Source of the DNA: a virus
Virus record (IMG/VR): IMGVR_UViG_3300048587_000211
Span: 1 to 41,823 of that record
Reading direction: 5' to 3' (one strand)
DNA length: 41,823 nucleotides
Below, in pieces: positions 15,090-23,468 of this stretch. Position 1 is the stretch's first letter. The number at the start of each line of letters is the position of its first letter. The notes beneath the pieces are model-generated. The model was not told the origin of the DNA. It saw only the letters and a list, made by a program, of their open reading frames with translations, and searched no databases. A program made the position numbers and the translations under genes.

Positions 15090-15135
15090 TTCGCAGTTGT
15101 GCCCTTGCCTGGCCACCGCCGCGCCCAACTGCGAA
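15090..15135 (-). repeat. 10-bp inverted repeat just upstream of chaperone start
   Basis: TTCGCAGTTG (15090-15099) and CAACTGCGAA (15126-15135) are perfectly complementary. In the minus-strand mRNA the hairpin ends 6 nt before the ATG at 15083, where the ribosome site would lie, and no good Shine-Dalgarno is visible. Inner GC-rich segments can form competing stems. It could tune chaperone translation or mark the 3' end of the tail-tube message. Confidence 0.45.
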
Positions 15136-15175
15136 GGAGGAAACCCAACGCAGCGGCGGCCAGGTAGGTGCTGGG

Positions 15176-16390
15176 TTACGCCGCCGCGCTGTCGTGGATT
15201 GCCAGGGTCGTCAGCTCGTTGGCGATGCCGCTGCCGCCCGTCGTTGGCAGCAGCGCTTGGAAGGGAATCGTTGCGACGAGGCCGCCTTCGCCGTCGTTCA
15301 GCGTGTGGCCGTTGACCTTCACTCGCGGCAGCGCCAGCCCGATGAAGTCGGACGCGGCGGTGTTGTCGGCCGACAGCGCGAAGAGGATTTCGACTTCGGT
15401 CTCGTCGACGAAAGCGTCGCGCAGCGTGACGCTGTCGAAGTAGGCCGTCGCCTGGCCGCTCAGCAAGATGCGGCCAGGGAACAGCGTGGGCACCACGTTG
15501 CTGCCGACCACCGGGTCGCCAGAGCGGTTGCTCTGCAGGTTGAGCGTCAGCCCGGTCAGCACCGCCACCGCCGTGCCGGCCACGAGCAGCACGCCGTTGA
15601 CGGCGGCCAGCAGCCCGGTCGATGTCGCCGCCGTTGGGCTGGTGAAGTATTGCGACGTTGCGCGGTTGATGCCCTGCCCGACGACGCCGATGCCGATGGT
15701 GGCCAGGCCGCTGGCCGGCAGCTGCAGGTCCAGCGTGCTCGGCTGGCAGCCGGTGTAGACCTCGCTCTGCACCAGGTCGCTGAACCAGTGCTCGATGGAG
15801 AAGGACTTGTTGGTGTGGCCGGTGGTCGGCGCCCAGGTCTTCTTGCCGGGCATGCTGACGGTGCAGCTTGCGATCGGGCCTTCAGCCACCAGCGCGCTGC
15901 CGTTCAACACGCGAACCGTGAGCGTGAGCGCGACAATGTTGACCACCAGCAGGTTCTTGTTCAGGTTGCTGGCGTTCACCGAGCCGGCGGTGATGCGCAC
16001 CACGTCGCCCTTTTTGATGCCGCTGGTCAGCCAAGTGCCGGTGGAGCGCGCCAGGGTGTACGTCGGCCCCGAGCCGGCGATGGTGAGCGACAGAGACGAC
16101 ACTGCGGACACGGCCACGAAGTCCTTGCGCAGCGCGGCAGCGAAGAAGTCGGCGTAGGTGCCGGGGGACAGCTCGCCACTGATCGTGCCCTGCACGCGCC
16201 GCACGCCGTGGCGCATGTCCTGCATCTGCTGGTCGGTGCGGATTTCGTTGGACTGGTAGCTGTCCTTGACCAGATTCAGGTCACTGGTCACGCGTCGCAG
16301 CGACTGCGCTGCCGATGCGGCAGGCGCGGTGCCGTAGACGGACTCAGCCTTGTAGGCGAGCTGCTTGAATACGCCGGATGCTGCGGGCAT
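15176..16390 (-). CDS. Phage tail tube protein (major tail protein), 404 aa
   Basis: Forms the tail tube. The N-terminus GVFKQLAYKAESVYGT and the motif GTISGELSPGTYADFFAAALRKDF are characteristic of tail tube proteins of this siphovirus group. Two further beta-rich halves follow, with GLATIGIGVVGQG and LDLQLPASG. At 404 residues it is longer than lambda V, consistent with an added surface domain. It lies between the tail terminator and chaperone genes, the expected place. Confidence 0.85.
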   Translation of the reverse strand: MPAASGVFKQLAYKAESVYGTAPAASAAQSLRRVTSDLNLVKDSYQSNEIRTDQQMQDMRHGVRRVQGTISGELSPGTYADFFAAALRKDFVAVSAVSSLSLTIAGSGPTYTLARSTGTWLTSGIKKGDVVRITAGSVNASNLNKNLLVVNIVALTLTVRVLNGSALVAEGPIASCTVSMPGKKTWAPTTGHTNKSFSIEHWFSDLVQSEVYTGCQPSTLDLQLPASGLATIGIGVVGQGINRATSQYFTSPTAATSTGLLAAVNGVLLVAGTAVAVLTGLTLNLQSNRSGDPVVGSNVVPTLFPGRILLSGQATAYFDSVTLRDAFVDETEVEILFALSADNTAASDFIGLALPRVKVNGHTLNDGEGGLVATIPFQALLPTTGGSGIANELTTLAIHDSAAA

Positions 16391-16403
16391 GGTTGGCTCC
16401 GAT

Positions 16404-16841
16404 TCAGGTGGTGGTGCTGGGGGCGCCCTGCGTGGTGTAGTAGGTCACCTCGAAGAGCTGGCGCCCGACCGCGATGGGCCGTTCGCCGATGGACAGATCG
16501 GGCTGGTAGCCCGCGGGGACGATTGACTTCACGCCTGGCAGCACCGCGTTGACCGCGATGACCTCGACATCGGCGATGAGCGAATCGCGGTCGGCGGCGT
16601 AGTTGGCCGCCTGATGCAGCTCAGCAGAAACCTGAACCCTGAAGCGCCGTTCGATGGTGCGGCCGGGGCCGCCGGGCAGCGTCGTGGCTTGCTGGTACTC
16701 GCCAGCGTCTTCGACCGTCAGGGACGGGAACGCGGTGCGGGTATCGCTGGGCGTGTCGAACACGCGCGCGCCTGCCGCAGTGCCGCCGGCGGCGAGTGCC
16801 GCGACGAGCGCCTGGCGGATGGCGGTGCGCGCATGGATCAC
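16404..16841 (-). CDS. Tail terminator, gpU-like, 145 aa
   Basis: ATG at 16841 overlaps the end of the head-tail joining gene. The N-terminus IHARTAIRQALVAALAA is typical of gpU-type terminators, which cap the tail tube and set the interface to the head. The strand pattern ERRFRVQVSAELHQ and ELFEVTYYTTQG-like ending fits the alpha/beta fold. It precedes the tail tube gene, matching lambda U-V order. No catalytic function expected. Confidence 0.75.
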   Translation of the reverse strand: MIHARTAIRQALVAALAAGGTAAGARVFDTPSDTRTAFPSLTVEDAGEYQQATTLPGGPGRTIERRFRVQVSAELHQAANYAADRDSLIADVEVIAVNAVLPGVKSIVPAGYQPDLSIGERPIAVGRQLFEVTYYTTQGAPSTTT

Positions 16842-17110
16842 GAACGCTCCAGCATGAGCACGGTCACGCCGGTGCCGTCCGGCTGCACCGAGGTGACGCG
16901 GTAGTTCACGCCGTCGACCACCAGCACCGATGCCTGATTGGCCGCGGACGCGCTGGCCGTGGGCAGCGTGAACATCGGGATGCGCGTGGCCACCCCCAGG
17001 GACTCTGCGTAGGCGTTGTCGAAGATGCCCGTCACCGGAGCGCCGTCGAGCGTGGCCGAGCTTGCGAACTCGGCCACCTTGAAGAACGGCGACAGGTCTT
17101 CGGCGAACAT
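16838..17110 (-). CDS. Head-tail joining protein, gpFII-like, 90 aa
   Basis: A small beta-rich connector protein. MFAEDLSPFFKVAEFASSAT and the ending VNYRVTSVQPDGTGVTVLMLER match the pattern of FII-type head completion proteins that attach tails to DNA-filled heads. It lies just before the gpU-like gene and overlaps it by 4 bp. Length and position agree with the family; no catalytic residues expected. Confidence 0.7.
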   Translation of the reverse strand: MFAEDLSPFFKVAEFASSATLDGAPVTGIFDNAYAESLGVATRIPMFTLPTASASAANQASVLVVDGVNYRVTSVQPDGTGVTVLMLERS

Positions 17111-17117
17111 GGCCGCG

Positions 17118-17540
17118 TCAGACGTACTTCTTCTTGCCGTGCACCGTCACCGCCAGCAGCGCCGCAGTGATGCCGGTCATGGTGCCCACGTAGCCGATGA
17201 AGCCGCCGATGACCTTTTTGGGGTCGACGGCGATGCTTTCGGTGGCGCGGCCGACCGAGCCGACGGTGATGGCGTTGGTGTCCAGCGTCACGGTCGGGAA
17301 GGTCGCGCCGGTGATGTCGGTGGCGCCGGTGCCGTTGGCGTCGCTGGCGTACTGCAGCTTGCCGGCCAGGGTGCCGGTGCCAGTGAAGGCGCCGGTCACT
17401 TGCGTGACAAGCAGCTCGCCGTCATAGGCGCGCACGTCGACCCATTGGGCGCTGCCCGAGGTGGCTGCTGCGGTGTTCGCGCAGGACTTGGGCGGCAGGA
17501 TCTGGTTCGGGGTAGCGGCCGAAGCTTGGCTGTTCAGCAT
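17118..17540 (-). CDS. Head-module protein, possible decoration protein, 140 aa
   Basis: Beta-rich, with Thr/Gly/Ala repeats (VTQVTGAFTGTGTLAGKLQY) and a hydrophobic C-terminal stretch (GGFIGYVGTMTGITAALLAVTV). It lies between capsid genes and the FII-like connector. In other phages this slot holds small capsid-associated or decoration proteins, which is the likely role. The C-terminal hydrophobic stretch could be a buried strand rather than a membrane span. Confidence 0.6.
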   Translation of the reverse strand: MLNSQASAATPNQILPPKSCANTAAATSGSAQWVDVRAYDGELLVTQVTGAFTGTGTLAGKLQYASDANGTGATDITGATFPTVTLDTNAITVGSVGRATESIAVDPKKVIGGFIGYVGTMTGITAALLAVTVHGKKKYV

Positions 17541-17543
17541 GAC

Positions 17544-17741
17544 TCATTTCTCCTTTTTGCCGGGCTTGGCCGGCGACTCGGTGACGGGCTCGCTCTGCGC
17601 GGGCGGCGCGTCGACGACGCGCTCGGCTGCACCGATCGAGGCCAGGAAGTTGGCGAGAGGGGCGTCTACTTCGGCGGTCTCGCCCGGCTTGAGGTGCCGG
17701 TCGACTCCGATGCAGACGCCACGCAGGGCGCGGACTTGCAT
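17544..17741 (-). CDS. Small head-module protein, 65 aa
   Basis: Starts at ATG 17741 directly after the capsid gene. It begins MQVRALRGVCIGVDRHLKPG followed by ETAEVDAPLANFLASIGAAERV, a pattern common in short phage proteins encoded after the capsid gene and often annotated as head-tail or hypothetical proteins. The tail is Pro/Lys-rich. It ends 3 bp before the next gene. Structural role inferred from position only. Confidence 0.6.
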   Translation of the reverse strand: MQVRALRGVCIGVDRHLKPGETAEVDAPLANFLASIGAAERVVDAPPAQSEPVTESPAKPGKKEK

Positions 17742-17748
17742 GTCAGCC

Positions 17749-19680
17749 TCAGGCGCTGAGGTTCGTCGAGACGACGAACGCTTGCGGATAGCGCACCAGC
17801 ACGTCGACCATCCACATGGCGCGGATGCCGACCGTGGCGGTGTTGAAGCGCGTGCCGCCGTTGTCGGTGGCCAGCTCCAGCACGCCCCACTCGCCGATGA
17901 CCATCTCATCCCACGAGCCGAAGATCAGGTTGCCCGAGGCCATCTGTTCCGACGACATGGCGTTGAAGCCGACGCACTGGCCGTCGAGCATGTTGCCAGT
18001 CCACAGCGGCGTGTCGGTGCCGCTGAAGCGCTGCTTCTGCATCAGCACGCTGGCACCCGCGGTGTTGGTGACGAAGCCCGGGTTGCCGCGGATGGCATTG
18101 GCCGCGCCCGCCGTCGACACGAACGCAAGGATCTTGGCGTAGGTGGCTGCGGCTGCATCCTGGCCGGACGCCACCCCAGGGGTGTTCTTGATGCCCATGG
18201 GCTGGGCACCGCCGACGCCGTTGATGGCTGTGTAGTCCACGCCGTCGATGGCGATGTCGGCGGCCAGGTCGGCCATCACGAACGCCTCCATGGCGCCCGA
18301 TGTCTGGCGCAGCGCCTGCTCGGACACATCGGTGATGGCGATGGCCGTCTTTGGCGTCATCGACAGCTGGCCCAGCGCCTGGTCGGCAGCGGTGATGGTG
18401 GCATGCTCGCCGGCCTGCCACGACACCGAGCCTTTGCCCGTCTGGCGCGTCAGGGTGACGTTGCCGACCAGGCCCGGCAGGCGGCGCGCACCCATGCGCA
18501 TGGACACGGATCGGGCGCGCAGGATGTCCAGGAAGCCCATGTTGGTCGTGTCGACCATGTAGCCGCCCTTACCGCCCGGCACCACCGCCATGGCGCGCGT
18601 CGCGGCTTCGCCGAGCGGGCGCTGCAGCACTTCACCCGGGATGAAGATGTTGCCACTGCCTTCGCGCTGCAGGCGCTTGGCCAGCTCGCGCGAGCATTCC
18701 AGCTCGTAGGCGGCGGCGTTGATGTTCTCGGCGGTCGGCGTCTTCATCGCGCGGATCGCGCGGAACAAGCTGAAGCGCTGGGTTTCAGACCGGCTCAGGC
18801 CCAGGTCCGACATCGCGGTCGGGCGGGACTTGCCGCGCTCTTCGATGATCTCCAGGATCTTGCCGGAGACTTCTTCGAGGCGCACGCCGTCACGGCACCA
18901 TTGCTCCTCAATGCGCGAGTCGATCTTGTTCGCGCGGCACAGGTTCGCAATGGCCTGGCGGCGGTCGCGCTCGATCTGCAGCGGGTCCAGCGTGACAGGC
19001 TTCTGTTCCGCGTTGGGCACGCCCGCGGCAGCGTTTACTTGATCGCTCACGGCGATGCTCCTATGAAGAGCCGCAGGTGCGGCGGGGGTGGTAACTTCTG
19101 CGGCGCGCGTTGCGGCCGGCTTGGGTTCGGTGGGTGGCGCTTCGGCATCCGCGGCGCGCACCACGCGCACAGGCTTTGCTGAGTCGTCGGCCTGGCGGCC
19201 AATGCCTACGCCCGCATCGGCGGGAACGGTGCAGACGGAGCCCTCCAGCGGGAGCCAGCGAGTGGCCGTGAAGGTTTCGGTCTTCTTGTCTTCGGTAAGC
19301 TCTTCGATCTCGTAGCCGACTGAGACATTGCGCAGACCGCCGCGGATCATTGCTTCGACCTCTTTGGCGCGCGCCGTATCGAACAGGTGCGCGTCCACGT
19401 ACAGGCGGCCGTCCTTGACGCGGCCACCGTCGATCATTCCGATGGGGTCGTTCCAGTTGTGGTTGAACAGCAGCGGCGCGGCGCCGCCCTTGATGCGGTC
19501 CAGCATCACAGCGCCGTCGCCATGCGACAGCACCTCGCGGCCGAACCAGCGCTCTACCGGCGTCTCGCTGCTCAGCGGGAACGACAGGCGAACAGTGGCG
19601 TCTTCGGTGGTGGCGGCGCGAATCTCGATCTGCGCCGGCTCCATGTCGCGGGACAGGCGCCCAATCTTGATCTCGCTCAT
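17749..19680 (-). CDS. Prohead protease-major capsid fusion, 643 aa
   Basis: One reading frame carries both functions. Residues 1-165 form an HK97-family prohead serine protease: catalytic His74 (LLFNHNW), Ser120 (RNVSVGY) and the family strand WLPLEGSVCTVPADAGV. Residues about 200-320 are charged and helical, as expected for a scaffolding delta domain. From about 330 to the end it is an HK97-fold major capsid protein (GSVSWQAGEHATIT, AITDVSEQALRQ, and the C-terminal NTATVGIRAMWMVDVLVRYPQAF). The protease would cleave itself and the scaffold region free. Overlaps the portal stop by 4 bp. Confidence 0.9.
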   Translation of the reverse strand: MSEIKIGRLSRDMEPAQIEIRAATTEDATVRLSFPLSSETPVERWFGREVLSHGDGAVMLDRIKGGAAPLLFNHNWNDPIGMIDGGRVKDGRLYVDAHLFDTARAKEVEAMIRGGLRNVSVGYEIEELTEDKKTETFTATRWLPLEGSVCTVPADAGVGIGRQADDSAKPVRVVRAADAEAPPTEPKPAATRAAEVTTPAAPAALHRSIAVSDQVNAAAGVPNAEQKPVTLDPLQIERDRRQAIANLCRANKIDSRIEEQWCRDGVRLEEVSGKILEIIEERGKSRPTAMSDLGLSRSETQRFSLFRAIRAMKTPTAENINAAAYELECSRELAKRLQREGSGNIFIPGEVLQRPLGEAATRAMAVVPGGKGGYMVDTTNMGFLDILRARSVSMRMGARRLPGLVGNVTLTRQTGKGSVSWQAGEHATITAADQALGQLSMTPKTAIAITDVSEQALRQTSGAMEAFVMADLAADIAIDGVDYTAINGVGGAQPMGIKNTPGVASGQDAAAATYAKILAFVSTAGAANAIRGNPGFVTNTAGASVLMQKQRFSGTDTPLWTGNMLDGQCVGFNAMSSEQMASGNLIFGSWDEMVIGEWGVLELATDNGGTRFNTATVGIRAMWMVDVLVRYPQAFVVSTNLSA

Positions 19681-21254
19681 GCGTTGTTCCTCAGTGGGAA
19701 GACGCGCGCGGGCCTTGCAGGCACTTCGTCGTCATCGGGTTCTTCGAGCGCAGCAGGCGCAGCAGTCACAGGCGCCACCGGCTCGGCATAGGTGGTGTCC
19801 ACCTCGATGCCGGCCTCGTCGAGCATCTGCAGCTCGCGCTTGCGCGTGGTGATCACGTCTTCGATGTCGCGGCCATCGGCGGTCTGCGCGATGACATCGG
19901 TGACGGTGGTGAAGCCGGCCTTCACCGCCTCCTTGAAGGCGTTGACTTCCTTGGTCGGGTCCACCCAGGACCAGCCGCGCGGCTTGAACAGCACGGCCTC
20001 GTAGCGCGCGCGGTCCAGCGCGTAGGCTTCAACCGGAATCGCACTGACGGCACGCGCCATCACGGCTTGCTGCAGCCAGATGCGATACAGCGGCTCGCGG
20101 AAGCTGCGAATCCACCACTGCTGCAGCGCCTTGTAGCCGTCGCGGTCGTCCAGCAAGGCCAAGCGGCTGCTGCTGTAGTTGGACTGGCTGTAGTCGCGGC
20201 TCAGGCTTTCGTAGCTGGTGCCGATGCCCGCCGCGATCTCGCGCAGCATGGCGCGCATGAAGCCGTCGAAGGCGCTGTTGGGCCGGTTCGGCGCGTGGAA
20301 GTTGAGCTTCTCGCCGGGCCGCAGTTCCTGAATCGTCAGGGGGTCGATGTTCATCATCCCCTGGCCGTCGTCGCCTTCCTCGTCTTGCAACGGGTTGCTG
20401 TATTCAGGCGTTTCGATGGTGGCGAAGTACGCAGCAGAAGCACGAGCCGCGCTGATTTCGTGCTGGCTGTACTCGTTGACATCGTCCAGCTTGCGCACCG
20501 CCGTGTGAAACCACGGCTCGCCACGTGTCTGCGGCCAGCGGGTGGTCAGCTTCAGATGCAGGATCTGCTCGGCCGGTACGCGCTCTACCTTGTCGGGCGC
20601 GTACATCGTGCCGGGCAGCATGTCGCCGGCATTACGCATGCGCAGCCAGTAGGCGGCCGGGCGCTGGAAGCTATCGACCTCGACGCCCATGCGCACTTCG
20701 TGACCCGGCGCCAGCGGTCCCGGCGCAGCGATGCCATCGGCGATCCGCTCGGGCTCGATGACCTCAAGCGACAGCGGCACCTGACTGGAGCCGAAGCGGC
20801 GGAAGTGCAGGCGCACCAGCACGTCACCGGCCTCGACAACGGTGCCGAGAAGCGCGCGCTCCATGTCGCCGAAGTGCAGCGTGCCGCCGGTGTGGCAGTT
20901 GTCGGCGCGGCACCATTCGCGGTGCGCGGCCTCAATGCCGTCATTGACGCGAGCGTTCAGCTCCCCGCGAGTGCCCAGCACTTGAGCTTGCAGGCCGACA
21001 CCGCTGCCGATGATGTTGTTGACGATGACGGCCTTCGCCCGCTTGGCGTAGCCGCTGTCACGCACCATTTGCCGGCTGCGATTGCGCAGCAGCGTCAGCG
21101 AGGTGTTCAGCTCGGCGTCAGCCGATGTGCTGGACCCGCCGAAGTAGCCGGTGGTGTTGGTGTGGCGGGCGCCGCCGTACATGCGCACGGCATGACGAGA
21201 CGGCGCCGAAGTGGCGATCCATCGTGCAATGCGGGCGCGAAGTCCAGGGAGCAT
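19677..21254 (-). CDS. Portal protein, lambda gpB family, 525 aa
   Basis: Forms the dodecameric DNA channel. Recognisable motifs are ARHTNTTGYFGGSSTSADAEL and RNRSRQMVRDSGYAKRA near the N-terminus, LEVIEPERI, and the strongly conserved IGTSYESLSRDYSQSNYSSSR. The C-terminal part PRGWSWVDPTKEVNAFKEAV is also typical. Length suits the family. It lies between the gpW-like connector and the protease-capsid gene, the lambda order. Confidence 0.95.
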   Translation of the reverse strand: MLPGLRARIARWIATSAPSRHAVRMYGGARHTNTTGYFGGSSTSADAELNTSLTLLRNRSRQMVRDSGYAKRAKAVIVNNIIGSGVGLQAQVLGTRGELNARVNDGIEAAHREWCRADNCHTGGTLHFGDMERALLGTVVEAGDVLVRLHFRRFGSSQVPLSLEVIEPERIADGIAAPGPLAPGHEVRMGVEVDSFQRPAAYWLRMRNAGDMLPGTMYAPDKVERVPAEQILHLKLTTRWPQTRGEPWFHTAVRKLDDVNEYSQHEISAARASAAYFATIETPEYSNPLQDEEGDDGQGMMNIDPLTIQELRPGEKLNFHAPNRPNSAFDGFMRAMLREIAAGIGTSYESLSRDYSQSNYSSSRLALLDDRDGYKALQQWWIRSFREPLYRIWLQQAVMARAVSAIPVEAYALDRARYEAVLFKPRGWSWVDPTKEVNAFKEAVKAGFTTVTDVIAQTADGRDIEDVITTRKRELQMLDEAGIEVDTTYAEPVAPVTAAPAALEEPDDDEVPARPARVFPLRNNA

Positions 21255-21306
21255 GGACCCGGATATTTCCGGGTCTCGGCGGGACAGTTCATGCCCAAAC
21301 GTCCCG

Positions 21307-21852
21307 CTATGCGCGGCCCATGCGCACCAGAAGCTTGCGCGGGTTCGGCCGGCCAGCAGCCATCGCGGCAGCGGCCTGTTCGCGCTTCACCGCGGCTGTC
21401 CAATGGCTGATCACCGCGATGATGTCGGCGGGGCTGTTGAATTCCATTTCGCGGCCGGCGATCTTGTAGCGCTTCTGGGTCGGCACCCAGGCGGCCAGCG
21501 CGGCGTTGGCATCGTCCAGCGCCTTCTGCGCTTGGCTGCGCGTGTCCACGCCGCCAGAAGCCCCCACCAGGCCGGGGCGCACTTCGACTTGACCCGACTC
21601 GACGGTGTAGCGCTCGCCGCCCTTCACGGCCCACAGGTGGAAGCCATAGGCTCCGGTGGCCCATGTGGTCGTTGCCGCCGCCGACACCTGTACCAGATGG
21701 TCGTCGCCGCTGGCCGTGCTGTTGATGGATTGGGCTGTGCCACCAGAACGCGGGTTGAGCAGCAGCTGCAGCGACCAGCCATCGCCCGCCGGGTAGTCGC
21801 CAGCCTCGGCGATGTAGTTGAGCGTTTCGCCTTGAATGATGATGTTCTGCAT
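21307..21852 (-). CDS. gpW-like head-tail connector with N-terminal beta domain, 181 aa
   Basis: Residues about 105-181 resemble lambda gpW: ALAAWVPTQKRYKIAGREME, then NSPADIIAVISHWTAAVKRE and a basic tail. gpW-type proteins complete the portal vertex, and this gene directly precedes the portal gene. Residues 1-100 are an added beta-sandwich-like domain (GDGWSLQLLLNPRSGG, WATGAYGFHLWAVKGGERYT). I recall this two-part arrangement beside portal genes in other proteobacterial phages, so it is probably a family feature rather than a local fusion. Confidence 0.7.
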   Translation of the reverse strand: MQNIIIQGETLNYIAEAGDYPAGDGWSLQLLLNPRSGGTAQSINSTASGDDHLVQVSAAATTTWATGAYGFHLWAVKGGERYTVESGQVEVRPGLVGASGGVDTRSQAQKALDDANAALAAWVPTQKRYKIAGREMEFNSPADIIAVISHWTAAVKREQAAAAMAAGRPNPRKLLVRMGRA

Positions 21853-21854
21853 GG

Positions 21855-23465
21855 TCAGCTCCTGAGCGTGTTTCCGATGCGGCGCCGGATACGCTGCAGC
21901 CTGATGCGCAGCGGCGTGCGCGTGAACTCGGCGGGTTCTGTGACCGACAGTTGCCCGGCAGCCGAGCCCTCCCCTTGTGCATCGCCATCCAGCGCAACGC
22001 CACTCGACATCGATCCGCCGGCCGTCGCTTCCGCCGCAGCGCTGCCGACAAGGCCGATCGTCAGGGACAGCGCACCAGTACCGGATGCCGCGCCAGCACC
22101 AGCGCCGGCCAGCTGCACCACGCCGTCGAAGCTCGCGCCGGCCGTCGCCTGGGCCACCGCGGCGCCGGACAGGTTGACCGTGATCGACAGCCCGCCGGCA
22201 GCTGCAGCGACAGCCTGCGCGGCAGCGCTGATCGGGATGGCGATGCTGAGCGCAGCCGCCGCCGATGCAGAGCCCGCCGCGGCGCCGGAAAGGGGCACGC
22301 CGTGGGTCATGGTGGCGGACGCCGCGGCCTGCCCAGCAGCCGAACCCGACAGGCTGACCGTACCGCTGAAATCGGCCGATGCCGTGGCCTGCCCGACCGC
22401 GCTGCCGGCCAGCGGAACCTGCAGGCTCAGGCCGCCAGCAGCGGCAGCTTGGGCAGCAGCATCAGCCGACAGCGTGACCGACACCGAAAGCCCGCCGCCG
22501 GCCGTCGATACACCCACTGCGGCGCCGGCCAGCGGCACGCCATGCGACAGGCTGCCGGAAGCGGTTGCAGCGCCCGCCGCGGTGCCGTCCAGCGCCACCG
22601 CGAGGCCAGAACGAGCGGCCACGCTCATGCCGTAGGCCCACGGGTAGTAGATCCCCGCGAAGCCTTGATCGGCGAACCAGTGCGGCGGCTCGACGCGCGG
22701 CATGGACAGCGCCATCTCCGGGTTGCTGGCTGCCGTCAGGTCGCCGGTGGCCGTCGCTTGCCCGGCAGCAGCGCCCGCAACGGGCACGCCATGAGACAGG
22801 GCGCCCGTTGCGGTGGCCGCCGCCGTCGCGGCGCCGGCAAGATCTACGGGAGTGCTGCCTCCGATGTCGCCGAATGCGAACTTGGTGAACTGCACCTGAT
22901 TGGCCGTGCCCTGCGAGGCGCCAATGCACGCATAGGGGCCGCTGTTGACGGCCGTCCCGGGGTTGTTGGTCAGCGTCGCATCGGGTCCGCGGCCATCCCA
23001 GGTGCTCGCGTCCGTGGGCGCGTCCGCAGTGATGTTCGACCACAGACGCACCTCGGTCGCCGAGCCGGTGCCGTCAACGATGATCCCGACGCTTTCGCCC
23101 GAATAGAAAGGAGCGCCGGGCAGACCCCCCGATGTCTGGATGCCGGTGGAGCTGGTGCCGACGTTGGGCTTGTAGCCCCACTCCACGGTGCCGGCGTTGC
23201 CGTCCACGTAGAAGACGTAATAGCCGGACGATGAATTGGTGTAGCGCAGGCACCCGAGCGGGTATTGAAAGTCCGTCGTGCCTGAAACCATCTTCAGGTA
23301 CTGCGTGGCGCCAGAAAGCGAGGTCGAGTGCTTGAGGACAGTCTCGACCCAGCCGCCCGCGGTGATGCGCAGCTTGTCGGACGACACATCAGCCGACCCC
23401 TGCTCGGCGCTGAACGCGCCCGGCAGAGCGCCGGTGCCGGAGAATGTGACGACTACGTCGGTCAT
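21855..23465 (-). CDS. Jelly-roll protein with 13 Ala-rich 20-residue repeats, 536 aa
   Basis: Residues 1-200 look like a concanavalin/laminin-G type beta sandwich (GGWVETVLKHSTSLSGATQY, GYYVFYVDGNAGTVEWGY, ESVGIIVDGTGSATEVRLWS). From residue 207 a strict 20-residue repeat begins each unit with V-x-L-x-G (for example VPLAGAAVGVSTAGGGLS): two copies at 207-246, a 43-residue insert, then eleven copies at 290-509. A basic tail follows. Such regular small-residue repeats suit a fibrous or solenoid stalk. It stands between the gpW-like and beta-helix genes, an unusual place for a surface fibre. Function unknown. Confidence 0.65.
   Translation of the reverse strand: MTDVVVTFSGTGALPGAFSAEQGSADVSSDKLRITAGGWVETVLKHSTSLSGATQYLKMVSGTTDFQYPLGCLRYTNSSSGYYVFYVDGNAGTVEWGYKPNVGTSSTGIQTSGGLPGAPFYSGESVGIIVDGTGSATEVRLWSNITADAPTDASTWDGRGPDATLTNNPGTAVNSGPYACIGASQGTANQVQFTKFAFGDIGGSTPVDLAGAATAAATATGALSHGVPVAGAAAGQATATGDLTAASNPEMALSMPRVEPPHWFADQGFAGIYYPWAYGMSVAARSGLAVALDGTAAGAATASGSLSHGVPLAGAAVGVSTAGGGLSVSVTLSADAAAQAAAAGGLSLQVPLAGSAVGQATASADFSGTVSLSGSAAGQAAASATMTHGVPLSGAAAGSASAAAALSIAIPISAAAQAVAAAAGGLSITVNLSGAAVAQATAGASFDGVVQLAGAGAGAASGTGALSLTIGLVGSAAAEATAGGSMSSGVALDGDAQGEGSAAGQLSVTEPAEFTRTPLRIRLQRIRRRIGNTLRS
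21939..22598 (-). repeat. Eleven 60-bp coding repeats
   Basis: Encodes residues 290-509 of the preceding gene as eleven in-register 20-codon units with anchors (V/I)-x-L/I-x-(G/A) every 20 residues, beginning at residues 290, 310, 330 and so on to 490. Units differ in the middle six to eight residues, so the array is old or selected for variation rather than freshly duplicated. Confidence 0.75.
22728..22847 (-). repeat. Two further 60-bp repeats of the same family
   Basis: Encodes residues 207-246 (VDLAGAATAAATATGALSHG and VPVAGAAAGQATATGDLTAA). They share phase and consensus with the eleven-unit array, and a 43-residue Trp/Tyr/Pro-rich insert separates them from it. Confidence 0.7.
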
Positions 23466-23468
23466 CGC

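Noticed and set aside
15090-15135. Intrinsic terminator after the tail tube gene
   Set aside because: No U-run follows the stem on the minus strand, and the chaperone gene begins 6 nt later, so a translational role is more likely.
20067-22635. Long plus-strand frames opposite portal, connector and repeat-protein genes
   Set aside because: They mirror the strong minus-strand genes. The repeats appear only as shuffled Arg/His/Ala text in these frames.
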